DNA of 64,000 nucleotides. Origin: Maribacter polysiphoniae. GTDB lineage: Bacteria; Bacteroidota; Bacteroidia; Flavobacteriales; Flavobacteriaceae. Shown here piece by piece: positions 18,902 through 27,792 of this stretch. The DNA is taken from the NCBI RefSeq assembly GCF_003148665.1, contig NZ_QGGQ01000004.1, forward strand, positions 62,001 to 126,000. Direction: 5' to 3'. Each line of letters starts with the position of its first letter. Position 1 is the first letter of the stretch. Below the pieces are notes generated by a model. The model was not told where the DNA came from. It did not search any database and saw only the letters and a list, made by a program, of their open reading frames with translations. The translations under genes and the position numbers were made by a program.

Positions 18902-19147
18902 TCTAGGCCTTAATTCGAAGAAACCTGATTTTCAATTGTCCTTCAAGCTATAGAACCTGAATTATTGTACCATTGGTTCTTATGGGCAACCAAATAATAT
19001 CCAACGTGAAATTTTGATGGAATCCAAAGGTGTGAATCAGTTTTTTTGTTGTACTATTAAATATCTTTTTTAACAACCAACCAACTCCAAATGAAGATTT
19101 TTTCAAATGAACCATCTTTAAAGCGGTTTCACAAAATGTAAAATCGC

Positions 19148-19756
19148 ATGAAAAGATATAACGAGGACTTTTTAGACAAGATTAAGGGTTTTAATTTACA
19201 AGTCCTTGAAAACAGTAAGTACCCTATTTACGCCTTATCCAAAGAGCTAAAATTCATATATTTCAATCCTGCTTGGTCCCATTTTGCGAAAGACAACCAA
19301 TTTGAAGGAAGAGCATTAAAAAATCTTTCCCTTGGCAGTCCCTATTTAAAATCGATCAAAGGTGTTTGGCTTAAACTCTTCTTTCAAAAGAATTATAAGA
19401 AGGTAATACGAACCGGGGAAACCTGGCATCATGAGTACCAATGCTCTAGCAATGAGTTCTATCGTTTTTATCATCAAACCGTTTATCCCTTACTGGATAA
19501 ATCAGGGGTGTTGATTGTAAATACGGAAGTATTCAAATTACCCATGGACCAAATGAACATCAAAACCTTTGAAGTCATTATCGAAAGATACACCCAACCG
19601 AACAACCGTATTAATCAATGTAGCAATTGTAGACATACACAGCGTGCCGATAAACCTGATTTATGGGACTGGGTACCGAATTGGGTAGAAAAATTACCGA
19701 TCAATTCCAACTTAAGCATTTGTCCCACATGTGAGCATCTTTATAAAGATTCTTAA
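19148..19756 (+). CDS. PAS-domain protein with C-terminal double Cys pair
   Basis: 202 residues. Residues 15-135 look like a PAS sensor domain: YPIYALSKELKFIYFNPAW, then GRALKNLSLGSPYLKSI and a C-terminal YPLLDKSGVLIVNTEV strand pair. The tail carries two cysteine pairs, CSNCRHTQ near 158 and CPTCEHLY near 193, about 32 residues apart, suggesting a zinc-ribbon-like metal site that closes over WDWVPNWVEKLP. No kinase, HTH or other output domain follows, so it may act through protein contacts. I do not recognise a named family. Confidence 0.7.
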   Translation: MKRYNEDFLDKIKGFNLQVLENSKYPIYALSKELKFIYFNPAWSHFAKDNQFEGRALKNLSLGSPYLKSIKGVWLKLFFQKNYKKVIRTGETWHHEYQCSSNEFYRFYHQTVYPLLDKSGVLIVNTEVFKLPMDQMNIKTFEVIIERYTQPNNRINQCSNCRHTQRADKPDLWDWVPNWVEKLPINSNLSICPTCEHLYKDS

Positions 19757-19821
19757 ATATGGCTTTCTTGCCCAGTCGTTTAACTTTCCGTTCCCAGATG
19801 CGGTACTTTGCGTGTATATAC

Positions 19822-19859
19822 AAAAAAGGCGCCAAGAGAAATTATCTCGACGCCTTTTT
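19822..19859. terminator. Bidirectional intrinsic terminator
   Basis: AAAAAAGGCG (19822-19831) pairs with CGCCTTTTT (19851-19859), with an inner GAGA/TCTC pairing. Runs of A on the left and T on the right let it stop both the PAS gene (plus) and the DUF1080 gene (minus). Confidence 0.8.
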
Positions 19860-19876
19860 CGTACCCTAAGAAGGCC

Positions 19877-20812
19877 CTAATCGAGAGCTGGGGTAACCAC
19901 AATACTTCTGAATTCCACGGGTCCGTGATCACCTTGAATTAAGAATGACCCTGGTTCAGCCTCGTTATTATCCAAAGCACCACCAGTCATTCCCGGTATA
20001 TTTTGATTGGTGATTATTTCTTTTCCGTTGGCTACGATGGTCACCCGTCTTCCGATCAAGGTAATGTCATACGCTTGCCACTCCCCTGCTGCTTTCGCCG
20101 CCATTTCATTAGGGGTAAGAAAACCGTATATACCTCCAAAATAAATACTTGAAGGTTCCAATCCTTTGTTATCGGCAATTTGCACCTCGTATCTTCCCCG
20201 AAGATAGATACCGCTATTACTTTCCTCAGGATAACGGAATTCAATATGTAATTTAAAATCGTCGAATTTTTCATCGGAAATTAAATTGACCCCTGATTTT
20301 TCACTGGTAAGAACACCGTTTTTCACCTTCCATTGGTTTTCACCCTCGGCATGCCATCCTTCTAGATTTTTACCATTGAACAGTGCTTTCGGCGCTCCCC
20401 ATACGGGTTGGGGATTATAGGCCAACTTAGGTGCCCTGGTCCCTGTCCATTCATATGTCTTACCATCGGTATAGACCATTTTACCCTTTAGTAGATCTCC
20501 TTCCATTATCCCCTCGAACTCCATATACCGTTTACCCGGTTCCCATTGCGGTGGTATGGCAAAACTGAATTTACCTTTGTTCAATTTCACCTCTGCTATA
20601 GGTCTTGCACTTCCAAAAGCATAAACAAAACGCCCCACCAATGTATTAAAGCCCGAATGGCTGATCTCTAACCAGGAAGGAAGTTGCTTCCCGTCTTGTG
20701 AGATGGTTAAATTCCATTTTCCCTCAATCGATTTCCCTTCTTGTGCACTTAATTGGAATGAAAGTGTAACGAGCATAACAACCGCTACTATTCTTAGCTT
20801 TTTAATATTCAT
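19877..20812 (-). CDS. Exported DUF1080 (3-keto-disaccharide hydrolase-like) protein
   Basis: 311 residues with a signal peptide (IVAVVMLVTLSFQLSAQ, about 1-24). Residues 25-125 form a small beta-rich module (GKWNLTISQDGKQLPSWLEI). Residues 135-308 are the DUF1080 concanavalin-like domain, with FNGKNLEGWHAEG, SNSGIYLRGRYEVQI and FLIQGDHGPVEFRSI, the usual landmarks. Some DUF1080 proteins hydrolyse 3-keto-glycosides; that activity is possible here but unproved. Lies 42 bp downstream of the NTF2-like gene on the same strand, so likely cotranscribed. Confidence 0.88.
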   Translation of the reverse strand: MNIKKLRIVAVVMLVTLSFQLSAQEGKSIEGKWNLTISQDGKQLPSWLEISHSGFNTLVGRFVYAFGSARPIAEVKLNKGKFSFAIPPQWEPGKRYMEFEGIMEGDLLKGKMVYTDGKTYEWTGTRAPKLAYNPQPVWGAPKALFNGKNLEGWHAEGENQWKVKNGVLTSEKSGVNLISDEKFDDFKLHIEFRYPEESNSGIYLRGRYEVQIADNKGLEPSSIYFGGIYGFLTPNEMAAKAAGEWQAYDITLIGRRVTIVANGKEIITNQNIPGMTGGALDNNEAEPGSFLIQGDHGPVEFRSIVVTPALD

Positions 20813-20854
20813 TGTACTATGTATTTATTAGGTTTCCTTAATGTTAAAAATATT

Positions 20855-21313
20855 CTATTGTTCACAACCTTCCCTTCTCCTAGTATCGATAAGGTAAATG
20901 ATTTTCCAATTTCCGTTATCCTTGAACAATTGGAATGAATTTACCCCGCAGTGGCTAAAATTGCCATTATACCAGAATTCATAGGGTGTCCATGCATTCG
21001 CCATAGCACCATCGATCTGTATGTTGAACGATACTATTCGTTCTTGAAAATCGACCGAATCGGGAATTTGCACTATTGATTTTAAAAACGTGTTGAAATC
21101 CTCTGCCCTTAAGGCATCCTTACCGTCTTTTGAGGCACCAATGGTTTGGGCTATTACCCCATCCATAACCGATTGCTTCATCAAAACGGAATCCTTGGAA
21201 TGAAAGCCTTCAAAAAAAGCTTCAATGGTGTGCCTTATTTGGGCCTCTTCATTGACTTGGGCTGCCATATCCATAAAAACAAGAAGCAATACCAGTGGTA
21301 TCAATTTTTTCAT
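20855..21313 (-). CDS. Exported NTF2/SnoaL-like protein
   Basis: 152 residues: signal peptide (LIPLVLLLVFMDMAAQ, about 1-18), then a cone-shaped NTF2-like domain (EAQIRHTIEAFFEGFHSKD; ANAWTPYEFWYNGNFSHCGVNSFQLFKDNGNWKIIYLIDTR read as two strands around a Gly-Asn turn). Residues after DTRRREGCEQ end the chain. Flavobacterial proteins of this type are usually of unknown function. Its promoter is unusually clear and its downstream partner is the DUF1080 gene. Confidence 0.82.
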   Translation of the reverse strand: MKKLIPLVLLLVFMDMAAQVNEEAQIRHTIEAFFEGFHSKDSVLMKQSVMDGVIAQTIGASKDGKDALRAEDFNTFLKSIVQIPDSVDFQERIVSFNIQIDGAMANAWTPYEFWYNGNFSHCGVNSFQLFKDNGNWKIIYLIDTRRREGCEQ

Positions 21314-21329
21314 ATCCCCTTATTTCTTT

Positions 21330-21359
21330 CAAAAATAAGTTAAAATAGACAAAGGACAA
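21330..21359 (-). promoter_or_regulatory. Bacteroidota promoter for the NTF2-like gene
   Basis: On the minus strand: TTG (21359-21357), 19 bp, TATTTTTG (21337-21330), an exact match to TTG-N19-TAnnTTTG. The ATG is at 21313, 17 bp below the -7 box. Confidence 0.7.
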
Positions 21360-21448
21360 CCAGGATAATGGTCAATATAAAAATCATAATCCATCAACCC
21401 CTAAACAACTACAAAATCATTACTTTTATCGATTGTAAATTAAATGCA

Positions 21449-22267
21449 ATGTCTACAGCAAAAAAAGAATACAAAAGGGTTACCGTAAAGTCCCTCGTTG
21501 ATATGAAAAAACACGGTGAAAAGATTTCAATGCTTACCGCATATGATTACTCAATGGCCAAAATAGTTGATGCAGCCAAGGTCGATGTAATCCTTGTAGG
21601 GGATTCGGCCAGTAATGTCATGGCGGGTTACGAAACCACATTACCCATTACCCTGGACCAAATGATCTATCACGCCTCATCGGTTTTGAGAGCGGTAAAA
21701 AGGGCATTGGTCGTCGTCGACATCCCTTTCGGGAGTTATCAAAGTGACCCCAAGGAAGCCTTGCGTTCCGCGATTCGAATTATGAAAGAAAGCAGGGCCC
21801 ATGCCGTAAAAGTCGAAGGGGGTGAAGAAATCAAGGAATCGGTAAAAAGAATACTGAATGCCGGTGTTCCCGTAATGGGACATTTGGGCTTAACCCCACA
21901 AGCCATATATAAGTTCGGAACGTATACCGTTAGGGCCAAGGAAGAGGAAGAGGCCAAAAAATTGATTGCCGATGCCAAATTATTGGAACGTTTGGGTTGC
22001 TTTGCGATCGTTCTTGAGAAAATACCTGCAGAACTGACCAAAAGGGTTTCAGAAAGTATTTCCATCCCTACCATAGGCATAGGTGCTGGCAAACATGCCG
22101 ACGGACAAGTACTTGTCATACATGACCTTTTAGGAATGACCCATGAGTTCAACCCGAGATTCCTTCGAAGATATATGAATCTATATGAAGAAATGGGTAA
22201 CGCCATTTCGCAATATGTCGATGATGTAAAAAGCAAGGATTTTCCAAATGATGAAGAACAGTATTGA
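21449..22267 (+). CDS. panB: 3-methyl-2-oxobutanoate hydroxymethyltransferase
   Basis: First committed step of pantothenate synthesis: transfers a hydroxymethyl group from 5,10-methylene-tetrahydrofolate to alpha-ketoisovalerate, in the cytoplasm. The 272 residues have [38 protein letters not shown] (metal-binding Asp), VKVEGG near 117, GHLGLTPQ near 140 and [22 protein letters not shown] near 212. An upstream in-frame extension exists, but [11 protein letters not shown] at 21449 fits the family start and follows a -7-like TACTTTTA at 21421. lspA follows closely. No panC is seen nearby. Confidence 0.96.
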   Translation: MSTAKKEYKRVTVKSLVDMKKHGEKISMLTAYDYSMAKIVDAAKVDVILVGDSASNVMAGYETTLPITLDQMIYHASSVLRAVKRALVVVDIPFGSYQSDPKEALRSAIRIMKESRAHAVKVEGGEEIKESVKRILNAGVPVMGHLGLTPQAIYKFGTYTVRAKEEEEAKKLIADAKLLERLGCFAIVLEKIPAELTKRVSESISIPTIGIGAGKHADGQVLVIHDLLGMTHEFNPRFLRRYMNLYEEMGNAISQYVDDVKSKDFPNDEEQY

Positions 22268-22296
22268 TTTTTAATTCTTTCACCAATTCAAGGTAC

Positions 22297-22779
22297 ATGT
22301 TAAAACGAATAAGCATTGTTATTTTTGTGCTTTTGAACGTCGGGTGCGATCAATTGTCTAAAGAACTTGTTCGAAAACACGTTGAACCGATGGATTATAT
22401 CCAGGTGGTGAACGACAATTTTATTTTGACCAATGTGGAGAATACCGGGGCTATGTTAGGATTTGGACAAAGCTTGCCCCCTACCCTAAAAATGATATTC
22501 CTACAAGGGATTCCCTTAATCGTATTATTGATTTTACTGACCAGGACCATTCAAAAATCAAATCTGAATCGTTGGTTGGCACTGGCTTTTGCCTTTGTAA
22601 TTGGGGGTGGTATCGGTAATTTGATCGATCGTATTGCCTACGGCTCTGTGACCGACTTTTTTCTGGTAAAGTTGGGGTTCATTAAAACCGGCATCTTTAA
22701 TATGGCCGATGTTTCTGTAACCATAGGGGTTTTCTTGCTGCTATTTGTAACGATAAGATATAGAAATTTATCAATTTAA
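22297..22779 (+). CDS. lspA: Lipoprotein signal peptidase (signal peptidase II)
   Basis: Inner-membrane aspartyl protease that cleaves prolipoproteins before the lipidated Cys. I start at the ATG of MLKRISIVIF (160 residues); an upstream TTG would add 11 unlikely residues. Four transmembrane helices are visible. Family motifs: CDQLSKEL near 17, NVENTGAMLG near 47, the catalytic Asp of NLIDRIAYGSVTDFF near 108, and FNMADVSVTIG near 134 with the second Asp. The many lipoproteins in this window are its substrates. It lies 29 bp after panB and 2 bp before the pseudouridine synthase gene. Confidence 0.96.
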   Translation: MLKRISIVIFVLLNVGCDQLSKELVRKHVEPMDYIQVVNDNFILTNVENTGAMLGFGQSLPPTLKMIFLQGIPLIVLLILLTRTIQKSNLNRWLALAFAFVIGGGIGNLIDRIAYGSVTDFFLVKLGFIKTGIFNMADVSVTIGVFLLLFVTIRYRNLSI

Positions 22780-22781
22780 GG

Positions 22782-23474
22782 ATGGCAAAGATAATCTCAA
22801 ATCCGAAAAACCTTCAGGTTCTTCATGAAGACAACCATCTGATTGTCATCAACAAACGCCCTGGCGATATTGTTCAAGGGGATAAAACCGGGGACACCCC
22901 ACTGAGCGAAGTCGTAAAGCAATTTATCAAGGAAAAATACAACAAGCCCGGTAATGTTTATTTGGGGGTCCCACATCGGTTAGATCGCCCCACCTCGGGT
23001 ATTGTGGTTTTTGCCAAAACCTCAAAAGCCTTACCAAGACTGAATAAACTTTTTGCCGAAAAGGAAGCTAAAAAAACTTATTGGGCAATCGTAAAAAATA
23101 GACCTCCAAAAGATTTCGACACCCTTACCCAATGGTTGCGGCGCAATACCAAACAGAATAAGTCCTATGCCAATAACAAGGAAGTATCGAATAGTAAAAA
23201 GGCCATTCTAACCTACAGGTTGATCAAAGAATTGGACAACTTCTTTTTGTTGGAAATTGATTTACAAACGGGGCGCCATCATCAAATTAGGGCGCAGTTA
23301 TCGGCAATTGGCTGCCCTATAAAGGGTGATTTGAAATATGGCTTTGACCGCAGTAACAAAGATGGTAGTATCCATCTACATGCGAGAAGGTTATTGTTCA
23401 TTCATCCTGTACAAAAAGAACCCTTGGAAATTATCGCTTCTACACCCAATGATCCCGTTTGGAACGCTTGTTGA
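22782..23474 (+). CDS. RluA-family RNA pseudouridine synthase
   Basis: Converts specific uridines to pseudouridine in rRNA or tRNA. At 230 residues it is a compact form without the N-terminal S4 domain. The catalytic motif HRLDRPTSGIVVFAKT near 66-81 contains the essential Asp, followed by KTYWAIVKN and LQTGRHHQIRAQLSAIGCPI near 163-182. The exact target nucleotide cannot be assigned. It begins 2 bp after lspA. Confidence 0.92.
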   Translation: MAKIISNPKNLQVLHEDNHLIVINKRPGDIVQGDKTGDTPLSEVVKQFIKEKYNKPGNVYLGVPHRLDRPTSGIVVFAKTSKALPRLNKLFAEKEAKKTYWAIVKNRPPKDFDTLTQWLRRNTKQNKSYANNKEVSNSKKAILTYRLIKELDNFFLLEIDLQTGRHHQIRAQLSAIGCPIKGDLKYGFDRSNKDGSIHLHARRLLFIHPVQKEPLEIIASTPNDPVWNAC

Positions 23475-23515
23475 TGTTTTTTGTTACTTTTAGTACGGAC
23501 ACAAAACACTATACC

Positions 23516-24040
23516 ATGATTAAAAAAGGATTATTACTTATCTGCCTTGTTCTGATAACTTCGTGTGGAAGCTATAGTTCAATAGACACATTCTATAATG
23601 CCCATAAGGACGATAATCAGGTAACGGCCATTCGCGTTCCCCGATTTATGTTGACATTGGTTAGCGGTATTTCACCCGAAATGCAGTCCTTGGTAGGCAA
23701 CACCAAGGATTTACGCTATATGCGATTTCCTAGTGCCACCCCGGCAAGAACCCAATTTCTGAACAAGCAAATGAATGGTATTACAGGGAATTCCTTTATT
23801 GAAGTATTTCGCAAAAACGACGAGTTGAAAAGAAATGTAGTTTCGATACGTGAAAAGCGGAACAGTGTTAAGGAAATATTGATCTACAACAATGACAATC
23901 TAAATGGATCATTCCTGTATTTTAATGGGGATTTCGACCCTGTAAAAGTACGTGAAATGGCAAAGAACAATGAGTTTGGTAAAATGGGTGACGGACTTAT
24001 ACAACAATTCAGTGCACAAACCCCAGGAATAAATCAATAA
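23516..24040 (+). CDS. DUF4252-type lipoprotein
   Basis: 174 residues from the ATG of MIKKGLLLICL; the longer in-frame extension overlaps the pseudouridine synthase gene and lacks a signal. The lipobox LITSC puts the lipidated Cys at residue 18. The remainder (HKDDNQVTAIRVPRFMLTLVSG; FRKNDELKRNVVSIREKRNSV) fits the DUF4252 family as I remember it, common in Bacteroidota and of unknown function. A TACTTTTA -7-like box at 23487 could drive it independently of the upstream genes. Confidence 0.75.
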   Translation: MIKKGLLLICLVLITSCGSYSSIDTFYNAHKDDNQVTAIRVPRFMLTLVSGISPEMQSLVGNTKDLRYMRFPSATPARTQFLNKQMNGITGNSFIEVFRKNDELKRNVVSIREKRNSVKEILIYNNDNLNGSFLYFNGDFDPVKVREMAKNNEFGKMGDGLIQQFSAQTPGINQ

Positions 24041-24062
24041 GTGTTTACTGGAACGAAAGGTC

Positions 24063-24920
24063 CTATCGGGAAGACCTTACACTTTCAATGACCACCGACC
24101 CCAAAATAAATACCCCTCCGATTATTGTCGTTAAGGCCGGGATCTCCGATAAAAAAACGGCCCCGATCACTATACCATAAACGGGTTGAATACTACTGAT
24201 AATACTGATGGTGGTTATTGAAAAATGCTTGAAAGTCATTAGAAAGAGGGTGTGACCAATAGCTGTTGTCAAAACGGCCAAGGCAACTATTCCTTCCCAC
24301 TGTGACAAGAGCGTTGGGGGAGCTACAAAAAACAAGGCCGGAAACAATAGCAATCCTATGATACCCGTTTGATAGACCATCAAAGTCGAACCATGGTAAC
24401 TTGCTGATTTTGATTTAAGTATAATATTCCTTAAAGCATAAAACAAGGCCGATAAAATACCCATGCCTATGGCCACAGTTGTCGAATTACCAATATTAAA
24501 ATCGGGTGCTAAAAAATAAATTCCACATAAAACCAATAATCCCAATAACACATGAATCCTTTGAAACTTAGTCTTGAGGATCATAGGCTCCAAAAAAGCG
24601 GTAATCACAGGATACGTAAAGAGGGACAACATTCCTATGGCCACATTGGACATTTGTAAGGCATAAAAATAGGTAAGCCAATGGAGACACATTAGAACTC
24701 CACCCAAAATAACCATTAGCCGATCGCTAGCATTGATATGCAATGGGATTCCTTTATACCTGCAGTAGACAAACAAGACAAAAAAGGCCAAAATACCCCT
24801 GGTCGCAATCGTTACGGGTACTGGTAAATCGACATACCTACCAAGTGCCCCTGATGTACTGACAAAGAGCATTGCCAAATTTATTTCCAAGAGGTGGGAC
24901 AGATGCTTACTATTCTTCAA
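24063..24920 (-). CDS. EamA/DMT family transporter
   Basis: A 285-residue inner-membrane protein with ten predicted helices arranged as two five-helix EamA repeats (first about 5-135, second about 145-280). Landmarks are ISILSALFYALRNIIL in the second half and TISIISSIQPVYGIVIGAVFLSEIP, the conserved helix 9-10 region. Such proteins export amino acids or metabolites; substrate unknown. It follows the TPR-like gene by 7 bp on the same strand and converges with the DUF4252 gene across 22 bp. Confidence 0.9.
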   Translation of the reverse strand: MKNSKHLSHLLEINLAMLFVSTSGALGRYVDLPVPVTIATRGILAFFVLFVYCRYKGIPLHINASDRLMVILGGVLMCLHWLTYFYALQMSNVAIGMLSLFTYPVITAFLEPMILKTKFQRIHVLLGLLVLCGIYFLAPDFNIGNSTTVAIGMGILSALFYALRNIILKSKSASYHGSTLMVYQTGIIGLLLFPALFFVAPPTLLSQWEGIVALAVLTTAIGHTLFLMTFKHFSITTISIISSIQPVYGIVIGAVFLSEIPALTTIIGGVFILGSVVIESVRSSR

Positions 24921-24927
24921 ACTGTAG

Positions 24928-26472
24928 TTATCGGGTTTGCTGCATGGCTTTCTCCCTGATAATCTGGGCTACAGGTTTATTTTCCAAATGACTTTCCAAC
25001 CAAGAGAGAATATCCAAATAAAGAAAGGCGCGTTTCTCATACGGATGGTTCTCGTACTTTTTAAGTTCGTTATACAGTTTTTGGAATTCATTGCGTAGGT
25101 CACTTGGGTAAATACTGCCTAAATTCCGTAAAAACTTGATCATCTCTTTCTGAACCGCATGAAGATCGTTCATTTTCATCAAAAACTTATATGTGCTTTT
25201 CAATTGGAGTTCCATATGGTAATCCATACCCGCCTCATAATGGGCCACCAAACTCAATACCCTGGCAAAACACATGAGGTCTTCGCGCATTTTCAGGTTC
25301 TTATTGTCGATGATCCTTTTTAAATATAAAATACAATTCTTATTGTCCCCTACACCAAAGTACAAACTTGCTATCTTATAGTATAAGAGCATAATATGGT
25401 GTGCATCCAACCGATCCTTGTGTTTGGCAATACCATATTCTATGATTTTCACCAGATACAATCCCTTTTCAAAAGTGCCCTCCATAAAATGGAGATTCAA
25501 TTTATTCGCATTGATATACAAAAAGGCCAATGAGCTGATGTTATCATTTTTCGGAAAACTTTTTGCCTCGACCATGGCTTCCAATCGATACAGTGTTTCC
25601 CTAAATTGTGAACTGTATTTCACGTAGAACAAAGACTCCAATAAATAATGGTTTCCCTTTATGAAAAACACAGGATTCAATTGGATCATTTTTTCATTTT
25701 CATAAAAAAGATCGACCCATTTATTCGAATACTTATAACAGGAAAGAAAATCCTGGATTAAAAAACTATACCATAAATGTGCCTTGTACAGCCATAATTT
25801 CTCCCTAAAACCAAGTTTATCGATATTGTACTTGGGTAATTTATTCTTGAAATAGGTCTTTACCTTAATTAAATCCTCATCACTTCGAACATATCCGACC
25901 TTTAGCATGAGTCCATATAGCTGCAATGATAAATTGGAAAGCTTGCTTGCCATTACATTTTGCTCGGACAACTGCTTGGCCTGTACTACCAACTCATCTG
26001 CCCTATCGGGAATACTTCGGGTAATATATTGGGTCTCAATTAATTTTTCAAGTTCCACGATCTCATAAGCAATATTCTTCTCTTCATTGTCTATGGCGAT
26101 ATATTTCGATTTATCTAGTATTTTCAGACTCTGCTTATAAAGTCCTTTCTGGTATAATATGGTGGCAAAATCCAATTGCTCCCGTAATTGCACCCTAATA
26201 TTCTGATTTACAGGATTTAAACGAAGACTTACAAGAATCTGTTTGTACAAATGGGCCTTAAGGTTAGAAAGTTGCGATTTCTTAACAATACCACTGTCCA
26301 AAATTACCTTTTCGTCATAGCGCTTTGTTTTATCCAATAAATTGAATAATGCTAAAAATTTAGCATCCGTATTCACCCCCAAACGTCCAACATAAAGTTT
26401 AAACTGACGTTTTTCTGACTTGGAGAGTGATTTCACCAGAACAAACAATGCATCTTTATGCGTATTTGTCAT
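24928..26472 (-). CDS. Large alpha-helical repeat protein of unknown function
   Basis: 514 residues with no signal peptide or membrane span. Composition and spacing (ILYQKGLYKQSLKILDKSKYIA; YYKIASLYFGVGDNKNCILYLKR) suggest TPR-like helical repeats across most of the chain. The N-terminus FVLVKSLSKSEKRQFKLYVGR is a stretch I have seen conserved in flavobacterial proteins of this length without known function. Probably a cytoplasmic scaffold. The DMT transporter gene follows 7 bp later, likely in one operon. Confidence 0.6.
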   Translation of the reverse strand: MTNTHKDALFVLVKSLSKSEKRQFKLYVGRLGVNTDAKFLALFNLLDKTKRYDEKVILDSGIVKKSQLSNLKAHLYKQILVSLRLNPVNQNIRVQLREQLDFATILYQKGLYKQSLKILDKSKYIAIDNEEKNIAYEIVELEKLIETQYITRSIPDRADELVVQAKQLSEQNVMASKLSNLSLQLYGLMLKVGYVRSDEDLIKVKTYFKNKLPKYNIDKLGFREKLWLYKAHLWYSFLIQDFLSCYKYSNKWVDLFYENEKMIQLNPVFFIKGNHYLLESLFYVKYSSQFRETLYRLEAMVEAKSFPKNDNISSLAFLYINANKLNLHFMEGTFEKGLYLVKIIEYGIAKHKDRLDAHHIMLLYYKIASLYFGVGDNKNCILYLKRIIDNKNLKMREDLMCFARVLSLVAHYEAGMDYHMELQLKSTYKFLMKMNDLHAVQKEMIKFLRNLGSIYPSDLRNEFQKLYNELKKYENHPYEKRAFLYLDILSWLESHLENKPVAQIIREKAMQQTR

Positions 26473-26619
26473 CGTAATCTATATAGTTTAAATAATTGTT
26501 TATCAATAACTTATACTGACCAAAAAGTTACTTAACGTTGTAAATGTGATTCTAAACCCCAAATCAACAAACCTATTGGCCATATATTCGTAAAAGGCTA
26601 GTAAAACTACGTAAATATA

Positions 26620-27792
26620 ATGAGTAAAGATATAGTACAGATTTTTGATACCACACTACGTGATGGGGAGCAAGTCCCGGGATGCAAATTGGACAAAGAA
26701 CAGAAATTGGTCATTGCCAGGCGTCTCGATGATCTTGGCGTCGATATCATCGAAGCAGGGTTTCCTATTTCGAGTCCGGGCGATTTTAATGCTGTCTATG
26801 AGATTGCTAAAATTGTAAAACATGCTACTGTATGCGGATTGACCCGTGCGGTGAAAAAAGATATTGAAGTAGCTGCCGAAGCTTTAAAACCTGCCAAAAC
26901 CCCAAGAATACATACAGGTATAGGAACATCAGACTCCCACATACGACACAAGTTCAACTCGAACAAAGAGGCTATTATAGAACGGGCGGTCAGTGCCGTC
27001 AGTTACGCGAAAACTTTTGTTGAGGATGTAGAGTTTTATGCAGAGGATGCCGGTAGAACGGATAATGAGTTCTTGGCAAGGGTTTGTGAGGCAGTCATAA
27101 AGGCAGGTGCAACGGTGTTGAACATTCCTGATACCACTGGGTATTGCCTTCCTGAGGAATATGGGGCCAAAATGAAATATCTAAAAGAAAATGTGACAGG
27201 TATACATAAAGCCGTACTTTCGTGCCATTGCCACAACGATCTAGGTTTGGCTACCGCCAATTCCATCGCAGGGGTAATCAATGGAGCCCGTCAGATTGAA
27301 TGTACGATAAATGGTATTGGGGAACGTGCCGGAAATACTTCCTTAGAGGAAGTGGTAATGATATTAAGACAACATCCTTATCTAGGCATCGATACCAATA
27401 TCAATAGTAAATTACTTTATGACACCAGCCAAATGGTTTCCGATAAAATGGGAATGTTGGTGCAACCCAATAAAGCCATCGTGGGAGCCAATGCCTTTGC
27501 ACATAGCTCGGGTATCCATCAAGATGGGGTGATAAAAAACAGGGAGACCTACGAAATCATGGACCCTGCCGAAGTAGGGGTAAACGAATCCTCGATTGTC
27601 CTTACCGCAAGAAGTGGCAGGGCGGCTTTGGCCTATAGGGCTAAAAAAGTGGGGTACGAACTTACCAAGGTACAATTGGACATTGTCTACCAAGAGTTTT
27701 TGAAATATGCCGATCAGCAAAAAGAAATCGTGGATGAAGACATTCATGAGATCATAGAGAGTAGCAAAATAAAAATTGAAAGCATTTCATAA
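26620..27792 (+). CDS. leuA: 2-isopropylmalate synthase, short form
   Basis: Condenses acetyl-CoA with alpha-ketoisovalerate, the first leucine-specific step. The TIM barrel has [13 protein letters not shown] (9-21), the metal-binding HCHNDLG near 204-210 and [14 protein letters not shown] near 231-244. At 390 residues it lacks the C-terminal LeuA allosteric domain of 500-plus-residue enzymes, so leucine feedback through that domain is not expected. Homocitrate synthase is the main alternative; the immediate partner leuB favours leuA. A -7-like TATATTCG lies at 26584. leuB starts directly after the stop codon. Confidence 0.9.
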   Translation: MSKDIVQIFDTTLRDGEQVPGCKLDKEQKLVIARRLDDLGVDIIEAGFPISSPGDFNAVYEIAKIVKHATVCGLTRAVKKDIEVAAEALKPAKTPRIHTGIGTSDSHIRHKFNSNKEAIIERAVSAVSYAKTFVEDVEFYAEDAGRTDNEFLARVCEAVIKAGATVLNIPDTTGYCLPEEYGAKMKYLKENVTGIHKAVLSCHCHNDLGLATANSIAGVINGARQIECTINGIGERAGNTSLEEVVMILRQHPYLGIDTNINSKLLYDTSQMVSDKMGMLVQPNKAIVGANAFAHSSGIHQDGVIKNRETYEIMDPAEVGVNESSIVLTARSGRAALAYRAKKVGYELTKVQLDIVYQEFLKYADQQKEIVDEDIHEIIESSKIKIESIS

